The translations under genes were made by a program, and so were the position numbers. DNA of 64,000 nucleotides from 2-02-FULL-66-14 sp964651335. GTDB lineage: Bacteria > Pseudomonadota > Gammaproteobacteria > Burkholderiales > SG8-39. The stretch spans positions 1 through 64,000 of the forward strand of contig CAZYVT010000009.1 in the NCBI GenBank assembly GCA_964651335.1, given 5' to 3'. Below are positions 7,895 through 15,706 of this stretch, piece by piece. Position 1 is the first letter of the stretch; each line of letters begins with the position of its first letter. The notes beneath the pieces were generated by a model. It was not told where the DNA came from. It did no database searches and saw only the letters and a program-made list of their open reading frames with translations.

Positions 7895-9306
7895 CGTTTC
7901 GCTCTTTTCAGTTCGCGCGCGAGCGCGCTGATCGCCTGCGTGAAGCAGGCGAGCGGGGCGCGCGTGACGCCGGCGCCGATCTGGCCAATGCCTGCCTGCC
8001 GGTGCGCGATGCCGGTGTTGATCACGGGAAGAATTCCGGTGTCCACCACTTTGCGCGCGTCGATACCGGCGGGCGTGCCGCCAAAGTTGAGCGCCGGCAG
8101 GGTGAACGCGCTGTTACGGCCCAAGGTGATGTGTCCCATCGCGAGGGTGTTGGCGAGCGCGTCCGCGGGCGTGCCGCCGACGAACTGGACGATTGCCGGC
8201 GCCGCCGCCATTGCGAATCCCCCCAGCCCGGCGGTCTCCGTAATCGCGGAGTCTCCCAGATCGCCGGCGGCGTCCGCCTTGCTGTAGCCGGGGAAATAGA
8301 GGCCGTCGACGACCGGGGCGGGCGCGGTGTACCACCTGCCGCCCGTTCCCGAGAGCCGGATGCCGAATTCCACCCCGTTACGGCTCATGACGCTCACCAT
8401 GCTGGAACCCTTCACTCCTGCCGTGGCGTCGAGCATTACCTTGCTCGCGGCCATCGAGAGATTGAGGAAGAAGTGGTCGTTGCCCGCAATGAACTCGCAC
8501 GCTGCGGCGGCGTCCGCAGCCGGCGCACCGCTTTTCAGAATCGCCGGTACCAGGCGCTTGAGCAGCAGACCCGAAGCAGCCGCATTGCGGTTATGCACCT
8601 CGTCACCCATGTGCAGCGCCTGCGCCATGAGCGGCTTCAGCTCGAGCGGGCCAAGCACCTTGAGCGCTGCGGCGAGTGTGGGCGCGAGCGTGTCGCGCAT
8701 CCACTTCAGGCGCTCGATCACCTCCGAGCTGTTGGCGCCGAAGCGAAGGACCTTGCCCAGCCCCTCGTTCAGGTTGCTGAACGCACGGTTGCCTCGCACG
8801 CTGTTCCGCACGATCCATACGGGCATGGACGGGCTGATGACGCCGGACATCGGGCCGACCGCGTCGTGGTGGTGGCAGGGCGCGAATCGCAGCTTGCCGC
8901 CGGCAGCGAGGACGCGCGCGCGCTTTTCGGTCGGCGCCCAGCCCTCATACAGGATCGCACCGAGGATCGCGCCTTGCATCGGGCCGCACATGCGGCTCCA
9001 CTCGATCGGCGGGCCGGCGTGCAGGATTGTGCGCCCGGCCATCCGCGGGACGCACTTGCCCGCAATGCCCAGGCCCTCGAGCACCGGCATCGCCGCAGCA
9101 TAGGCCTCGAACGCCCTGGCGTTCGCCGTCTCCACGGCGGGATGCTTCACCAGAGAGGCGAGGGCCGAAGCAACAGCGCGATCGCCCCGCGCGGGCGGCG
9201 TCCACTGCACTTGAGTCGCAGTCGCGCCACTCTGGCGGATCGCATCGGCGAACGAGGCAAGCCCGACGTTCACGACGCGCAGCTCGCGCTCGAAGAGTCC
9301 GCTCAC
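7891..9306 (-). CDS. DUF1116 protein (AllG/YlbE-like carbamoyltransferase subunit)
   Basis: This 471-residue cytosolic protein belongs to the DUF1116 family. It shows the conserved stretches CHHHDAVGPMSGVISPSMP, GDEVHNRNAAAS and GNDHFFLNLSMAASK. E. coli YlbE (AllG) belongs to this family and is reported to act with FdrA and YlbF as oxamate carbamoyltransferase. The start is a GTG at 9306 that overlaps the FdrA stop (GTGA), and its own stop overlaps the carbamate kinase start, so the three genes are translationally coupled. The substrate may be oxamate/oxalurate or another carbamoylated compound. No catalytic mechanism can be read from the sequence. Confidence 0.88.
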   Translation of the reverse strand: MSGLFERELRVVNVGLASFADAIRQSGATATQVQWTPPARGDRAVASALASLVKHPAVETANARAFEAYAAAMPVLEGLGIAGKCVPRMAGRTILHAGPPIEWSRMCGPMQGAILGAILYEGWAPTEKRARVLAAGGKLRFAPCHHHDAVGPMSGVISPSMPVWIVRNSVRGNRAFSNLNEGLGKVLRFGANSSEVIERLKWMRDTLAPTLAAALKVLGPLELKPLMAQALHMGDEVHNRNAAASGLLLKRLVPAILKSGAPAADAAAACEFIAGNDHFFLNLSMAASKVMLDATAGVKGSSMVSVMSRNGVEFGIRLSGTGGRWYTAPAPVVDGLYFPGYSKADAAGDLGDSAITETAGLGGFAMAAAPAIVQFVGGTPADALANTLAMGHITLGRNSAFTLPALNFGGTPAGIDARKVVDTGILPVINTGIAHRQAGIGQIGAGVTRAPLACFTQAISALARELKRAKR

Positions 9307-10850
9307 GCCGCGCGTCTTCCGGAAACCAGGGCCGCAGCGAGCCGGACTGCGGCCGCGTTGCTTGGCGCCAGCAGCACGCCAGCCCCACGCAACGCGGCCT
9401 CCTGGCGGCCCAGGTTCTGCGGATCCGCAGGCGTACCGCACACGGAGCCGACGAACGTGATCTTTCTTCGGCCCTTCGCGGCGCGCTGTTGCGCTGCCCG
9501 GATGGCAGGCACCATGACTGCCGCCGGATCGGCGTGCGAGCCATGGCCGAGCACCACGTCGAACAGGATCACCGCGGTCTGCGGGTCCGCAGCTTCCTTC
9601 GCCATACGCTCGTTGCGCAGGCGATGGTCGATCATCGGGTGCGGCCGGCCACGCGTGAATTCGTCGTCGCCGAGATCGATCAGGGTGTGCTCGCGGCTTT
9701 TCCAGACTTCGTCGAGCCGGTCCTCGGCGCGCACCGGCGCGTTCGACCAGACGCGGCCCAGCGCCTCGCCCAGGAGCAGCGATGCCTCGTAGCAGAAGGT
9801 GCCGCCGCTGAAAAGGCCGCGGACGTAGCGTTGATGGGCGGCGAGGCGTGGCCGCTTTACGGGTACGCGCACGGCGGGTTGCGCTACGGGCTTGCGTCCG
9901 CGCGCGAGCGCAACGGCTGCGCGCGCCGCCTCCGCAAGGGTGACGACCGGATACAGGTTTGCGCCCTTGATCGAACCGCGCGCGGCGCCAACAAAGTTGA
10001 CCACCACCGGCTTTCCGACCCGGCTCGCCGCGCGCAGCACCTTGCGCGCCACTTCGGGCGCCGGCGGTTTGGAGATCAGCACGATGACCTTGGTCGCGGT
10101 GTCGCTGCCGAGGGCGCGAATTCCCTGCAGCATGGTGATTCCGCCCACCGTCCGGTGCAAATCGTGGCTGCCGGTGCCGATCGCCTGCGAGATGCCAAGG
10201 CCCATCCGGTCCACGAGGCAAGTCACCTGCTGCAGCCCGGTGCCGGAGGCTGCGACACATCCGATCGGTCCACGCCGCACCACGTTGGCGAATGCAAGCG
10301 GCACGCCATTGATGATCGCCGTGCCGCAGTCCGGGCCCATGACGATCCGGCCGCACGCCCGCGCCAGCGTCTTCAGCGCGACTTCGTCTTCGAGGCTGAC
10401 GTTGTCGCTGAAGAGCATGACGTCAAGCCCGCTGCGCAAAGCCTTCTCGGCTTCGGCAGCCGCGTATTCTCCTGGAGTCGAGATGAGCGCCAGGTTCGCC
10501 GACGGGTCGGCGGCGAGCGCCATCTGAAGCGAGCGCGGCGGCTCGGCAGCGGGACCGGTGCTGCCGGCAGGTTGCGCCGGTTCCGCCTTGAGCGCCGCCT
10601 CGGCATGTTGCAGCGCCTGTTCGATCGCGTCCTCGCGCTTCGCCTGCAGCGCGATCAACAGATCGCTCGGGCTCGCCTCGACTTCGCCGCGCACCAAGCC
10701 GGCATCGCGCAGCAACGCGATGTTGGCCTCGGTCGCCATCACGACCGAAGCCTGTTCGATCCCCGGCAGCGCGCCCAGCGCGTTCGACAGTTGCATCAGC
10801 GACACGGAGTCGCGATACAGATTGCGCACGACCCGGGTGGCGCTCGCCAT
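9303..10850 (-). CDS. fdrA: FdrA family acyl-CoA synthetase-like protein (AllF-like)
   Basis: This protein of about 515 residues resembles the succinyl-CoA synthetase alpha subunit throughout. It has a CoA-binding-like half (LMLFSDNVSLEDEVALK, MGPDCGTAIINGVPLAFAN, GPIGCVAASGTGLQQ) and a ligase-like half. E. coli FdrA (AllF) is 555 residues and heads the allFGHK genes. I start at ATG 10850 (MASATRVVRNLYRDSVSLM), which is preceded by GAGAGGG. A TTG at 10871 is also in frame. The gene is divergent from atzF with a 74-bp gap that contains a GntR-type palindrome. It probably works with DUF1116 and DUF2877 to transfer a carbamoyl group to phosphate. Confidence 0.9.
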   Translation of the reverse strand: MASATRVVRNLYRDSVSLMQLSNALGALPGIEQASVVMATEANIALLRDAGLVRGEVEASPSDLLIALQAKREDAIEQALQHAEAALKAEPAQPAGSTGPAAEPPRSLQMALAADPSANLALISTPGEYAAAEAEKALRSGLDVMLFSDNVSLEDEVALKTLARACGRIVMGPDCGTAIINGVPLAFANVVRRGPIGCVAASGTGLQQVTCLVDRMGLGISQAIGTGSHDLHRTVGGITMLQGIRALGSDTATKVIVLISKPPAPEVARKVLRAASRVGKPVVVNFVGAARGSIKGANLYPVVTLAEAARAAVALARGRKPVAQPAVRVPVKRPRLAAHQRYVRGLFSGGTFCYEASLLLGEALGRVWSNAPVRAEDRLDEVWKSREHTLIDLGDDEFTRGRPHPMIDHRLRNERMAKEAADPQTAVILFDVVLGHGSHADPAAVMVPAIRAAQQRAAKGRRKITFVGSVCGTPADPQNLGRQEAALRGAGVLLAPSNAAAVRLAAALVSGRRAA

Positions 10851-10885
10851 GCCCGACACCCTCTCACTCAATTGGTCTGCTCATG

Positions 10886-10895
10886 TTGTATACAA
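10886..10895. promoter_or_regulatory. Candidate GntR/FCD operator between fdrA and atzF
   Basis: TTGTATACAA is a perfect 10-bp palindrome in the middle of the divergent intergenic region. The FCD branch of GntR regulators typically binds palindromes of the form TNGTNNACNA, so this is a plausible operator for the GntR regulator encoded at 14150-14884. A single site here could control both divergent operons. The assignment is inferred from motif and position. Confidence 0.6.
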
Positions 10896-10924
10896 TGCAG
10901 TATCCTGTGTCAATCGGGCCGGAC

Positions 10925-12742
10925 ATGCTGCAGGCCACCGACAGCCTCGATCTGCAAACGCTCGGCGCGCGGCTGCGCGCGGGCGACCTGCGCCCCGGCC
11001 AAGTCGTCGCCGCTGTGCTCGATCGCATCCAGGCGCGTAGAGACGACAAGGTCTGGATCCGTCTCCTGCCCCACGCCGAGCTCGAGGCGCGCGCCGCCGA
11101 GCTCGAGCGCCGCGGTTCGCAGGACTTCCCACTCTACGGCATTCCTTTCGCGATCAAGGACAACATCGATCTTGCGGGTCATCCGACTACGGCCGCCTGC
11201 CCGGACTTCGCCTATGTGCCGGAGAGCACGGCCCCCGCGGTGCAGGCGCTGCTCGACGCCGGCGCGCTGCTCGTAGGCAAGACCAACCTCGACCAGTTCG
11301 CCACCGGTCTCGTCGGCACCCGCTCGCCGTACGGTACCTGCAGCAACACGTTCGATTCCCGATACATCTCCGGCGGTTCGAGCTCCGGTTCAGCCGTCGC
11401 GGTGGCGGCGGGCCTGGTGAGTTTCTCGCTCGGAACCGATACCGCGGGGTCGGGACGCGTGCCCGCCGCGTTCAACAATCTGGTCGGCCTGAAGCCGACG
11501 CGTGGGCTTCTCAGCACGCGCGGCGTGGTGCCCGCCTGCCGTTCGCTCGACTGCGTCTCGATTTTTGCCCTTACTGCCGCAGACGCCGCGGCCGTATTCG
11601 ACGCGGCGGCGAAGTTTGACTCCGGCGATCCCTATGCCAGGCGCGAGCGCATCGCGTTTGCACCGGCATCCATCGCCGGCGGCCGGATCGGCGTGCCGCG
11701 CGCCGGCCAGCTCGAATTCTTCGGCAACCGCGATGCCGAGCACCTGTTCGCCGCGGCGGTCGCACAGCTTGGGCCGCTTGGCGGCACACGCATCGAGATC
11801 GATCTGGCCCCGTTTCTCGCCGCTGCGCGACTGCTTTACGAAGGGCCCTGGGTGGCAGAACGCTACCTCGCGATCCGCGACTTCATCGACCAGCATCCAG
11901 CGTCGCTCCACCCGGTGACACGACAGATCATAGCCGGCGGCGCTAAGCCGACGGCTGCGGATTATTTTGCCGCGCAGTACAAACTCCAGGCCCTGATCCG
12001 CGAGGCGGAACCGGTGTGGAGCGCGGTTGATTTCATGATGATCCCGACCGCAGGGACCATCTACACCATCGACGAGGTGGGCGCGGACCCGGTGCGCCTG
12101 AACAGCAATCTGGGGATCTACACCAACTTCGTGAACTTGATGGACCTGTGCGCGATCGCAGTCCCGGCAGGCTTCATGCCGAATGGACTTCCCTTCGGAG
12201 TGACGCTCGTTGGATCGGCTTTTAGCGACCGGGCGCTTTGCGCGCTGGGCGACGAGCTGCAGCGCGCACTCGTGGCAACGCTGGGCGCAACGCGCCTGCC
12301 GCTTCCCGCCCCGGCGGTGCGGGCGGCGCGCGCGCCTGCCGCGGTGCGGGTTGCGGTGTGCGGCGCGCATTTGTCCGGCCTGCCGCTCAACCGCCAGTTG
12401 ACCGAGCGCGGCGCTCGCCTGCTGCGCGCCTGCCGCACGGCGCCGTGCTACCGGCTGTACGCGCTTACGGGCTTTTCGCCGCCGCGTCCGGGCATGCTTC
12501 GCGACGAGGGCGGCCAGGCGATCGAAGTCGAGGTGTGGGAAATGTCAGCCGAGTCGTTCGGCGGATTCGTCGACGGTATCCCTGCGCCACTGGGCATCGG
12601 CACGGTCGAGTTGGAGGACGGCGAGTTGGTGAAAGGCTTTGTGTGCGAGTCGTATGCGACGCGCGGCGCGGAGGATGTTTCGCATCTCGGCGGCTGGCGC
12701 GCCTACGCGGCAGGCGGGGGCGACGCCAGGCGCAGCGCCTGA
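10925..12742 (+). CDS. atzF: Allophanate hydrolase (AtzF-type)
   Basis: This 605-residue amidase converts allophanate (urea-1-carboxylate) to two ammonia and two CO2. The N-terminal amidase-signature domain contains the Ser-cisSer-Lys triad: K78 in PFAIKDNID, the cis-serine in GGSSSGSAVA near residue 153, and nucleophile S176 in GTDTAGSGRVP. A second domain from about residue 455 to the end matches the AtzF C-terminal domain, not a plain amidase. The length equals that of Pseudomonas AtzF. Upstream in-frame ATGs at 10883 and 10895 lie in or against the palindrome, so I prefer 10925. No biotin-dependent urea carboxylase is nearby, which points to allophanate arising from biuret and not from urea. 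Confidence 0.9.
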   Translation: MLQATDSLDLQTLGARLRAGDLRPGQVVAAVLDRIQARRDDKVWIRLLPHAELEARAAELERRGSQDFPLYGIPFAIKDNIDLAGHPTTAACPDFAYVPESTAPAVQALLDAGALLVGKTNLDQFATGLVGTRSPYGTCSNTFDSRYISGGSSSGSAVAVAAGLVSFSLGTDTAGSGRVPAAFNNLVGLKPTRGLLSTRGVVPACRSLDCVSIFALTAADAAAVFDAAAKFDSGDPYARRERIAFAPASIAGGRIGVPRAGQLEFFGNRDAEHLFAAAVAQLGPLGGTRIEIDLAPFLAAARLLYEGPWVAERYLAIRDFIDQHPASLHPVTRQIIAGGAKPTAADYFAAQYKLQALIREAEPVWSAVDFMMIPTAGTIYTIDEVGADPVRLNSNLGIYTNFVNLMDLCAIAVPAGFMPNGLPFGVTLVGSAFSDRALCALGDELQRALVATLGATRLPLPAPAVRAARAPAAVRVAVCGAHLSGLPLNRQLTERGARLLRACRTAPCYRLYALTGFSPPRPGMLRDEGGQAIEVEVWEMSAESFGGFVDGIPAPLGIGTVELEDGELVKGFVCESYATRGAEDVSHLGGWRAYAAGGGDARRSA

Positions 12743-12766
12743 CACAACCACGACAGGGGAGGGACT

Positions 12767-14137
12767 ATGAGCGAGGGAACAGCGGCAGCAGCTTCGGCGC
12801 CCGCAGCGGTGCAGGACAGGGGATTTACCCGGCTCGAGTTCCAGCTGAACGACTACCCGGGTCCGACCAGGACAGCGCTGTTCGGCATTCAGCACGTGCT
12901 GGTGATGTTCACCGCCATGGTCGGCGGACCGCTGATCGTGGCGCGGCTCCTGAACCTGCCACCCGATACGCGCATCGAGATGGTGACCGGCACGATGATC
13001 GGCTGCGGGCTCGCCACCATGGTCTCCGCGCTCGGGATCGGATTCGTCGGGCCGCGCCTGCCGATCGTAATGGGCGTGTTCTACATCTTCATCGGGCCTC
13101 TGGTTGCGATCGGCAAGGACGTGAGCCTCGCCGCCGCAATGACCGCGCTGATGATCGGCGGCCTGGTGCAGTTCGCCTGGAGTCCGCTGATCGGCCGCCT
13201 GCACCGCTTTTTCCCGCCGATTGTCACCGGGACCACGATCCTGTTGATCGGCACCGGACTGATGAAGATCGGCATCAGTGTCGCGACCGGCGCCAACACG
13301 CCTGCGTTCGGCAAGCCGCTCACGCTTGGCCTTGCCGCGCTGATGATCGTGCTGATCATCGTCATCAGCAGCTACGCAAAGGGATTCATCCGCACCCTGT
13401 CGCTGTTCGTCACCATGGTGATCGGCTACGCCGTCTCCGCGTTCCTCGGGCTGCTCGATTTCGGTTCGGTTGCCGAAGCGCAGTGGGTCAAGGTGCCGAC
13501 CCTCATGCCCTACGGCGGGTTCGAGTGGCCCGGCCTGGTCGGCGTGATTGCGGTGATCGTCTGCTTCTTCGCTACGGCGGTAGAAACGACCGGCCACACT
13601 CTGGCGGTGTGCCGCATCACCGGCGTGCCCGCGGAAAGCTGGCGCATTCGCGGCGCGGTGTCGAACGACGGCATCGGCTCGACGATCTCGGCGCTCTTCG
13701 GCGGCATGGCGCTGACCTCCTACTCGCAGAACATCGGGGTGATTTCGCTCACCGGCGTCGGCAGCCGCTTTGTGGTCGCCGCGGGCGGGGCGTTCCTCGT
13801 CGTCATGGCGCTCATCCCGAAGGTCGGCGCCATCATCGCGCTGATGCCCGCGGCGGTTCTCGGCGGCGTGCTGCTCTTCATGTTCGGGATGGTGGCCTCG
13901 GTCGGAGTCGACATCATCGGCAGCAACATGAAGTCCCGTCGCGACGCGCTGATCGTCGCGAGCTCGCTCGCGCTGGGCCTGGGCATCCAGGCTGCATCGC
14001 CGGCGGCATTCGACGTGATTCCTCAGGCGGTCAAGATCCTCGTCACCGACGGCATCGTGATGGGGATCATGCTGGCGATGTTCCTGAACATCGTGCTGCC
14101 GAGGGAAGCGGAGCGGGCGGCCGCCGCGGCGCACTAG
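12767..14137 (+). CDS. NCS2 family uracil/xanthine permease
   Basis: This 456-residue inner-membrane symporter has about 12-14 hydrophobic segments. Nucleobase-cation symporter-2 signatures are FGIQHVLVMFTAMVGGPLI near residue 41, FATAVETTGH (the substrate-contacting glutamate loop) and SYSQNIGVISLTGVGSR. It lies 24 bp after atzF with a GGGGAGGG ribosome binding site, so it is very likely co-transcribed. It probably imports the pathway substrate, such as a pyrimidine, purine, cyanuric acid or biuret-like compound, but the substrate cannot be assigned from the sequence. Confidence 0.92.
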   Translation: MSEGTAAAASAPAAVQDRGFTRLEFQLNDYPGPTRTALFGIQHVLVMFTAMVGGPLIVARLLNLPPDTRIEMVTGTMIGCGLATMVSALGIGFVGPRLPIVMGVFYIFIGPLVAIGKDVSLAAAMTALMIGGLVQFAWSPLIGRLHRFFPPIVTGTTILLIGTGLMKIGISVATGANTPAFGKPLTLGLAALMIVLIIVISSYAKGFIRTLSLFVTMVIGYAVSAFLGLLDFGSVAEAQWVKVPTLMPYGGFEWPGLVGVIAVIVCFFATAVETTGHTLAVCRITGVPAESWRIRGAVSNDGIGSTISALFGGMALTSYSQNIGVISLTGVGSRFVVAAGGAFLVVMALIPKVGAIIALMPAAVLGGVLLFMFGMVASVGVDIIGSNMKSRRDALIVASSLALGLGIQAASPAAFDVIPQAVKILVTDGIVMGIMLAMFLNIVLPREAERAAAAAH

Positions 14138-14149
14138 CGCGAGCGGAAG

Positions 14150-14884
14150 CTACCGCCTTCGCCGGCGCCGGGCCGGGCGCTGCGCGACACCGGTTGCGCT
14201 CGCGTAGGCCTTGGCGAGCGCCTCCTTGATCGAGTGGTGGACGATGTTGCGGCCATCGTCGATATTGCGGCGCATGGCAGCGCGCGCGCCGCCCGCATCG
14301 CACGCGACGATCCGCTCGATCACTTTCATGTGTTGCCGGCAGGTGCTTTCGGCACGCTCCGGCTGGTCGAAATCGATCATCCGGAATACCAGCAGCCGCT
14401 CATTCATTGCGCGCAGCTGTTCGAGCAGCATCCGGTTGCCTGTCAGCTCGGCAAGCGTCTCGTGAAAGTGCGTGTCGAGCTGCGCCAGTTCCTCGCCCTT
14501 GCGCCGCGGGCCGACCAGGATTCCGCGCCACGTTTCGCGCAGTGCGTCGAGCTCCGTCCGCCCGGTCGCGCTGCGCGCCAGGCGCTCGACCACGTGCAGC
14601 TCGATCGCCGTGCGCAGGTCGTACAGTTCCTCGATCTCGCGCAGATCGAGCTGGCGCACGGCATAGCCGCGGTTCTGCATCTTCTTGATGAAGCCGTTCG
14701 CCACCAGGGCGCGCAGCGCCTCGCGCACCGGGCTGCGGCTGACGCCGAACTCGCGGCAGAGGCTCTCCTCGGTGAGCCGGTGCTCCGGCGGATACCGCCA
14801 GCCGACGATGCGCTCCTTGAGCGTGCCGACGATCGAGGCGCTCAAACCGGAGAGGTTTTTGGTCGAATCCGTTTTCGCAGGCAT
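14150..14884 (-). CDS. GntR family transcriptional regulator (FCD/FadR type)
   Basis: This 244-residue DNA-binding protein has an N-terminal winged helix (about residues 10-75, with HRLTEESLCREFGVSRSPVREALRALVANGFI). An all-helical FCD ligand domain (about 85-220) follows, including LYDLRTAIELHVVERLA and a histidine/aspartate set typical of metal-binding FCD domains. It is convergent with the NCS2 permease and divergent from the SDR gene. It is the only regulator in the ureide locus. It is therefore the natural candidate to bind the palindrome between fdrA and atzF and the near-palindrome in its own promoter, with release by a pathway intermediate. Confidence 0.92.
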   Translation of the reverse strand: MPAKTDSTKNLSGLSASIVGTLKERIVGWRYPPEHRLTEESLCREFGVSRSPVREALRALVANGFIKKMQNRGYAVRQLDLREIEELYDLRTAIELHVVERLARSATGRTELDALRETWRGILVGPRRKGEELAQLDTHFHETLAELTGNRMLLEQLRAMNERLLVFRMIDFDQPERAESTCRQHMKVIERIVACDAGGARAAMRRNIDDGRNIVHHSIKEALAKAYASATGVAQRPARRRRRR

Positions 14885-14897
14885 GATTGCGCCCGCG

Positions 14898-14911
14898 TCG
14901 AGTATATTCGA
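14898..14911. promoter_or_regulatory. Near-palindrome in the GntR/SDR intergenic region
   Basis: TCGAGTATATTCGA reads nearly the same on both strands (12 of 14 positions symmetric). It sits in the 42-bp gap between the divergent gntR and SDR starts, just before the SDR ribosome binding site (GGAGGA at 14918). Its GTATAT core resembles the GTATAC core of the fdrA-atzF palindrome, which suggests autoregulation by the GntR protein. This is inference. Confidence 0.4.
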
Positions 14912-14926
14912 ACCGTCGGAGGAATC

Positions 14927-15706
14927 ATGTCAAACGAGTTCGATCTGAGCGGCAAAGTGGCGCTGGTGACCGGCGGCAACGGCGGCATCGGCCTCGGCAT
15001 GGCGGAGGGACTTGCCGCCGCGGGCGCCGATCTCGTGATCTGGGGCAGCAACCCGGAAAAGAACGCTGCGGCCGAAGCGAAGCTCAAGTCCTGCGGCCGG
15101 CGCGTGCTCGCGCAGCGCTGCGACGTGGCGGACGAGCAGCAGGTGGACGCCTGCTTCGCCGAGGCGCTCGGGCAGATGGGCCGCGTGGACGCGTGCTTCG
15201 CCAATGCCGGAGTAAGCCAGGCGCGCTCGGCATTCCACGAGCTTGACACCCGCGAGTGGCACCGCGTGCTGTCGGTCAATCTCGACGGCGCTTTCTTCAC
15301 GCTGCGTGCTGCGGCGCGCCACATGGTCGCGCGCGCGAAAGACGGCGACAAGGGCGGCCGGCTGGTCGGGATGGCGAGCACCGCGGCGGTACACGGCGCC
15401 GCGCGCGCGCACGCCTACGCCGCCAGCAAGGGCGCATTGATCTCCGTGATCCGCGCGCTCGCGGTGGAAATGGCGCGCTACGAGATCACCGCAAACTCCA
15501 TCCTTCCCGGCTGGATCGAGACCGAGATGACCGCTGCCGGCGTCGCCGACCCCAAATTCAGCGGCGTCGTTCTGCCGCGCATCCCGCTGCGGCGCTGGGG
15601 CCGGAAGGAAGACTTCGCCGGCATCGCCGTATATCTCGCGAGCGACGCCAGCCGCTACCACACCGGCGACAGCTTCGTGATCGACGGTGCCTATACTATT
15701 TTCTGA
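14927..15706 (+). CDS. SDR family oxidoreductase
   Basis: This 259-residue cytosolic short-chain dehydrogenase has the NAD(P)-binding motif TGGNGGIG at residues 15-22, the NAG motif (FANAGVS) near 93, and the catalytic Ser151, Tyr164 and Lys168 (AYAASKG). The C-terminal stretch DSFVIDGAYTIF is typical of 2-keto-3-deoxy-gluconate/3-oxoacyl reductase-like SDRs. GGAGGA precedes the ATG. The TGA overlaps the ATG of the DMT transporter (TGATG). It is divergent from the GntR regulator and probably under its control, but the substrate is unknown. Together with the sugar-acid dehydratase it could serve a hydroxy-acid branch. Confidence 0.88.
   Translation: MSNEFDLSGKVALVTGGNGGIGLGMAEGLAAAGADLVIWGSNPEKNAAAEAKLKSCGRRVLAQRCDVADEQQVDACFAEALGQMGRVDACFANAGVSQARSAFHELDTREWHRVLSVNLDGAFFTLRAAARHMVARAKDGDKGGRLVGMASTAAVHGAARAHAYAASKGALISVIRALAVEMARYEITANSILPGWIETEMTAAGVADPKFSGVVLPRIPLRRWGRKEDFAGIAVYLASDASRYHTGDSFVIDGAYTIF

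Noticed and set aside
10883..10924. Upstream ATG codons as the AtzF start
   Set aside because: The ATGs at 10883 and 10895 fall in or against the palindrome, and starting at 10925 gives the family-typical 605 residues.
7792..11276. Long plus-strand frames opposite carbamate kinase, DUF1116 and FdrA
   Set aside because: Their translations are compositionally skewed and lack motifs, whereas the minus-strand genes show clear families and coupled overlaps.
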